Of a stretch of 25,302 bases of DNA, positions 22,659 through 25,302 are shown piece after piece. Under the pieces are notes generated by a model that worked only from the letters and a program-made list of their open reading frames with translations, did no database searches and was not told the DNA's origin. How positions within the stretch are numbered: the first letter of the stretch is position 1; each line of letters begins with the position of its first letter. The translations under genes and the position numbers were made by a program. The stretch is from assembly GCA_035501615.1 (NCBI GenBank), contig DATJVY010000047.1, positions 1-25,302 of the forward strand, read 5' to 3'. Source of the DNA: RPRB01 sp035501615 (lineage in GTDB: Bacteria; Myxococcota; Myxococcia; Myxococcales; Myxococcaceae).

Positions 22659-23516
22659 ATGTCCGACCTCGAGCGGTTCCTCGCCCAGCCCATCGGCCAG
22701 CTCCGGGAGCGGTTCCTCACCCGCGGCAGGCCAGTTCCCGATGGCCTCCTCGAGGCCCTCGAGCACGATGAGCGACGAGCGGCCCGCGAGCTCGCCCGGC
22801 TCATCCGTGCCCGGAGGGAGAAGAACCGGTCCGAGGGCCAGCGCCTCCGGAACCTCCTCCGCTACGAGGTCGAGCTCTGGGATGCCGGGCACCTCCACGT
22901 CGCCGGCGTCGACGAGGCAGGAATGGCTCCGCTCGCCGGTCCGGTCGTCGCCGCCGCCGTCGTCCTCCCCCGCCACTACAAGCTCCGAGGGATAGACGAC
23001 AGCAAGGTGCTCGACGCCGAGACCCGCGAGCGGATGGCAGTCGAACTCAAGCGGGACGCCGTCGCCTGGGCGGTCGGCGTCGCCGAGGTCGAGGAGATCG
23101 ACCGGCTCAACATCTACCACGCTGGTCTCCTCGCGCTCCGTCGAGCGCTGCTCGCGCTCTCCCCCGCGCCCAGCTTCGTGCTGGTGGACGCCCGCCGCAT
23201 CCCCGACTGTCCGGTGCCGCAGCGAGGCATCGTCCACGGCGACGCACTCTCCCTCACCATCGCGGCGGCCTCGATCATCGCCAAGACGACCCGCGATGCG
23301 CACATGGCCGAGCTCGACGCCCGATTCCCCGGCTACGGCTTCTCCGCTCACAAGGGATACCCGACACCGCAGCATGAGGCGGCCCTCCGCGCGCTGGGCG
23401 CCTGTCCCATCCACCGGAGGAGCTTCGCGCCGGTGCGCGTCGCGCTCGGGCTCGAGCCCATCCAGGAGCTGCTCTTCGAGCCACCGCCGGTTCCGCCCGA
23501 ACCGTCCGGCCCGTGA
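22659..23516 (+). CDS. rnhB: Ribonuclease HII
   Basis: Endonuclease that cleaves RNA in RNA/DNA hybrids and starts removal of ribonucleotides from DNA, 285 residues. The catalytic site VDEAG has D85 and E86, with further acidic residues in LVDARR and the segment GDALSLTIAAASIIAKTTRD. An N-terminal extension of about 75 residues, also seen in some bacterial RNase HII enzymes, precedes the core. The sequence after the catalytic pair reads GMAPLAGP instead of the conserved GRGPLAGP, so the Arg and second Gly of the junction-sensing GRG motif are replaced. The C-terminus ends in a Pro-rich tail. The stop overlaps the next start as GTGA. It is otherwise intact. Confidence 0.93.
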   Translation: MSDLERFLAQPIGQLRERFLTRGRPVPDGLLEALEHDERRAARELARLIRARREKNRSEGQRLRNLLRYEVELWDAGHLHVAGVDEAGMAPLAGPVVAAAVVLPRHYKLRGIDDSKVLDAETRERMAVELKRDAVAWAVGVAEVEEIDRLNIYHAGLLALRRALLALSPAPSFVLVDARRIPDCPVPQRGIVHGDALSLTIAAASIIAKTTRDAHMAELDARFPGYGFSAHKGYPTPQHEAALRALGACPIHRRSFAPVRVALGLEPIQELLFEPPPVPPEPSGP

Positions 23517-24148
23517 GCCACGACGTCGACATCGACCGCTGGCTCTCGGCGGAGGGCTTCGATCTTCCGGAGGGGCGGGCCCGCGCCCGTGAGGCGCTGG
23601 AGGCGGCGGGCCTCACCCGGGCCGGCAAGTCGAGGATGAGCGCGGAGAAGGAGGCACGCGCCCGGGCCGTCCTGGACGAGCGTCTCTTCCGGCACTGCGC
23701 GACCCCGGCCTGTGTCGCGGCTGCGGCTCGCTCCGGCAAGGCGGCGGTGCGGACGGCGCACCGGAACGCCTGCGCCTCGTGTGGCGGCTCCGACAACCGT
23801 CGCGCCGAGGGAGCCCTGGTCGCCGCGTGCGAGCGGGCGGGGATCCGGCGCCTGGCCGTGATCGGTGGCTCGCCCTCGGTCCGTGAGGAGCTCCGTGACG
23901 CGCTCTCCCGCCGCCTCGAGCTGCGGCTCGTGGACGGCACCGAGCGGCGGACGCTGGCCCAGGCCCGGCTCGACATGGACTGGGCGGATCTGGTGCTGCT
24001 CTGGGGCGGCTCCGAGCTCGACCACCGGGTGAGCACGCTCTACACCGGGGCACCTCCTCCACTCCGGCGCAAGCTGGTCCACACCTCGAAGCGAGGCATC
24101 GCGGCGCTGCTCGAGGCCGCGGTCCTGCATCTCTCTCGACATGCCTGA
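23513..24148 (+). CDS. DUF2325-like protein with zinc-knuckle cysteines
   Basis: Protein of 211 residues. The first half has four cysteines, C62 and C67 then C87 and C90 (CASCGG), suitable for zinc. The second half (RLAVIGGSPSVREELRDAL...LELRLVDG...DWADLVLLWGGSELDHRVS) has a Rossmann-like rhythm and resembles DUF2325. That assignment is tentative and no function is established. GTG at 23513 overlaps the rnhB stop. Its own stop overlaps the next ATG by eight bases. Coupling to RNase HII suggests a nucleic-acid-related role, but this is only context. Confidence 0.72.
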   Translation: MSHDVDIDRWLSAEGFDLPEGRARAREALEAAGLTRAGKSRMSAEKEARARAVLDERLFRHCATPACVAAAARSGKAAVRTAHRNACASCGGSDNRRAEGALVAACERAGIRRLAVIGGSPSVREELRDALSRRLELRLVDGTERRTLAQARLDMDWADLVLLWGGSELDHRVSTLYTGAPPPLRRKLVHTSKRGIAALLEAAVLHLSRHA

Positions 24149-24656
24149 ACGCTGGAGACAGGCGATCGCCGTCGGGCTCCTGCTGGGCGCTGCCGGCTGC
24201 AAGCCCGCGTGGCCACGCTACGAGGCGCCGGACGGGACCTTCAGCGCCGAGCTGCCGCCGCCGCTTCGAACCGATGCCGAGCGAACCGAGGGCAACCAGC
24301 GCCTGCTCTCGGTCGAGTCCCATGGGATGGAGGACCAGGCGTTCCTCGTCCAGCGCCGCCGGCCGACGCCGGGACGCCACGTCGACGCCGAGGGGGTGCT
24401 CGATGGCTTCTGCCCCGAGTTCGCCCGCGCGCGGGGGTACACCATCACCGCCGACTCACGAGGCAAGCGCCGCGACGGCCGGGCCGCCCAGACCTGCGCC
24501 TTCCAGGCCGAGGGGCTCGAGATCCGGATTCAGGTCGTGGCCGCGGGGCAGTGCATCTACACGCTCATGGCCATGTGGCGCGGTCCGGCGCCGGACGTCG
24601 ACCGCTTCCTCGACGGCTTCCGTGTGACGAAGGATTGCCAGCCCGAACAGCCGTAG
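24141..24656 (+). CDS. Small hypothetical lipoprotein
   Basis: Predicted exported lipoprotein of 171 residues. The N-terminus MPERWRQAIAVGLLLGAAGC is a short signal peptide ending in AAGC; the -3 residue is Ala rather than Leu, so the lipobox is weak. The mature part (YEAPDGTFSAELPPPL...FLDGFRVTKDC) looks like the small beta-rich periplasmic proteins with a DGxFSxxLP opening that occur in many Proteobacteria. Three cysteines besides the first could form a disulfide. No function is known to me. ATG at 24141 overlaps the preceding gene by eight bases, so it is the last gene of the rnhB unit. Confidence 0.78.
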   Translation: MPERWRQAIAVGLLLGAAGCKPAWPRYEAPDGTFSAELPPPLRTDAERTEGNQRLLSVESHGMEDQAFLVQRRRPTPGRHVDAEGVLDGFCPEFARARGYTITADSRGKRRDGRAAQTCAFQAEGLEIRIQVVAAGQCIYTLMAMWRGPAPDVDRFLDGFRVTKDCQPEQP

Positions 24657-24692
24657 CCTCTTCCTCGGCGGCGTGTTCCCCGAAACGTAAGA

Positions 24693-24732
24693 CGAATCGA
24701 AGGTGCGGATCGAAGGTGCCAGACACCTTCGG
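24693..24732 (-). repeat. REP-like palindrome copy R8, with 13-base tandem arm
   Basis: ATCGAAGGTG occurs twice, 13 bases apart (24696-24705 and 24709-24718). The second runs into the core GGTGCCAGACACC (24715-24727) and TTCGG. The GTCTGGC form is on the minus strand. It resembles R1 and R7 in its arm. Confidence 0.92.
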
Positions 24733-24811
24733 CGGCAGGGCGCGTCCACGGACTGGTGACAACCTCTTGGAATGACTGGCCTTCTCCCCTATCTCTTCCG
24801 CTCGAGGAAGT

Positions 24812-24834
24812 CCGAAGGTGCCAAACACCCTCCG
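24812..24834 (-). repeat. REP-like palindrome copy R9, degenerate
   Basis: Plus strand CCGAAGGTGCCAAACACCC; the core (24817-24829) has AAA where other copies have AGA, and the right half CCCTCCG departs from CTTCG. No tandem arm is visible. It looks like a decayed member of the family. Confidence 0.78.
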
Positions 24835-24905
24835 TGCGAGGACTCTCCGCCGACGATCGAGTGCAGCCCCGAAACCGGGCCGGTCCCGGCCCGCAAGGCG
24901 GCCCG

Positions 24906-24925
24906 CAGGTACCAGACACCTTCGG
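24906..24925 (-). repeat. REP-like palindrome copy R10, degenerate left half
   Basis: Plus strand CAGGTACCAGACACCTTCGG; the core (24908-24920) has GGTACC instead of GGTGCC, and the left GAA is changed to GC. The right half is intact. The GTCTGG strand is minus. It is 95 bases before the acs stop. Confidence 0.82.
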
Positions 24926-25019
24926 TGCCCCAACCAGGACACGGGCGAGATCGAGCCGCCCCCCCAACGACTGGGTCGGCCCGATCGAGGCCCCGTGCCC
25001 CGGCGCTCGCCCGGAGGCG

Positions 25020-25302
25020 CTACTCTTCGTTGTTCCGCAGCACGGCGAGGACGTTCAGGTCCTCGAGCGTCGTCGTGTCCCCCGTCGTCTGCCGGCCCGC
25101 GGCCACGTCGCGGAGCAGCCGCCGCATGATCTTCCCCGAACGCGTCTTTGGCAGTCCCTCCGCGAACCGGATTTCGTCCGGACGGGCGATGGCTCCGATC
25201 TCCTTCGCCACGTGCGCCGACAGCGCCTGCTTGATCGCCGCCGTCGGCTCCACGCCCTTCTTCAGCGTGACGAACGCCACCAGCGCAGTGCCCTTGAGCT
25301 CG
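25020..25302 (-). CDS. acs: Acetyl-CoA synthetase, C-terminal fragment (5' end outside window)
   Basis: The last 93 codons of an AMP-forming acetyl-CoA synthetase, which activates acetate to acetyl-CoA through acetyl-AMP. The visible part is the mobile C-terminal domain. GTALVAFVTLKKGVEP and HVAKEIGAIARPDEIRF match the family, and PKTRSGKIMRRLLR contains the lysine whose acetylation inactivates the enzyme. The N-terminal adenylation core lies beyond position 25302. The C-terminal tail ends in VLAVLRNNEE. The gene points back toward the repeat cluster R8-R10. Propionyl-CoA synthetase is a less likely alternative. Confidence 0.93.
   Translation of the reverse strand, partial: ELKGTALVAFVTLKKGVEPTAAIKQALSAHVAKEIGAIARPDEIRFAEGLPKTRSGKIMRRLLRDVAAGRQTTGDTTTLEDLNVLAVLRNNEE

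Larger units (their letters stand above)
24657..25019. other. Intergenic region holding three palindromic repeat variants
   Basis: 363 bases between the convergent ends of the lipoprotein gene and acs. No coding sequence is supported. It holds repeats R8, R9 and R10, and its first part has lower GC than the surrounding genes. Both flanking genes end here, so no promoter is needed and the hairpins could act in termination or mRNA protection. Confidence 0.75.

Noticed and set aside
6066..24925. CRISPR array
   Set aside because: The repeated palindromes are spread over 19 kb in both orientations with no regular spacers and no cas genes.

Overview
The window is GC-rich (roughly two thirds G+C by eye), densely coding DNA. 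It looks like a chromosomal segment of a myxobacterium-type deltaproteobacterium (Myxococcota). This rests on strong third-position GC bias, many GTG starts, a Cys-rich secreted lipoprotein protease, a SprT-like peptidase, a rhodanese-ThiF fusion, several lineage-type hypothetical genes and many 4-base start/stop overlaps. The genus cannot be fixed from the sequence alone. No rRNA, tRNA, CRISPR array or phage region was seen.

Layout, left to right. (1) 1-2439, minus: the 3'-truncated gene of a metzincin-type lipoprotein protease, preceded by a Dbr1-like metallophosphoesterase. (2) 2487-6067, plus: uvrA translationally coupled to an HxpB-like sugar phosphatase. (3) 6066-7321: a REP-associated tyrosine transposase (RAYT) bracketed by two copies of a palindromic repeat. 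(4) 7323-8672 minus / 8741-13082 plus: a POT peptide transporter diverging from nadA, followed by a tightly packed zinc-ribbon / membrane protein / unknown trio. (5) 13092-14897: a frameshifted small lipoprotein gene (minus), a stand-alone LuxR-type HTH protein (plus) and a SprT-like peptidase (minus). (6) 15047-16353, plus: glycerophosphodiester phosphodiesterase plus acyl-CoA thioesterase. (7) 16359-17623, minus: an ErpA/IscA-type protein and a pteridine-reductase-like SDR. (8) 17679-24656, plus: rhodanese-ThiF, rhodanese, rsmB, an M61 aminopeptidase, rnhB, a DUF2325-like protein and a lipoprotein. (9) 25020-25302, minus: the C-terminal end of acetyl-CoA synthetase.

The most notable content is a family of ten dispersed REP-like palindromes (core GGTGYCWGRCACC, usually flanked by GAA...TTC) between 6066 and 24925. 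All are intergenic, and two bracket the RAYT gene in the same orientation as it. Six copies carry an 8-13 bp tandem duplication abutting the core, resembling iterated half-sites. Repeat plus resident RAYT suggests a domesticated or active REP/RAYT system dispersing hairpins between genes. Two of the copies sit in tandem directly before rsmB and could mislead start calling there.

Other deviations worth noting are an RNase HII whose junction-sensing GRG motif reads GMA, a Dbr1-like phosphoesterase with GNN in place of GNH, and an intergenic cluster of three repeat variants before acs. Most remaining genes are ordinary housekeeping functions: DNA repair, NAD synthesis, 16S rRNA methylation, Fe-S assembly, sulfur transfer and lipid turnover.
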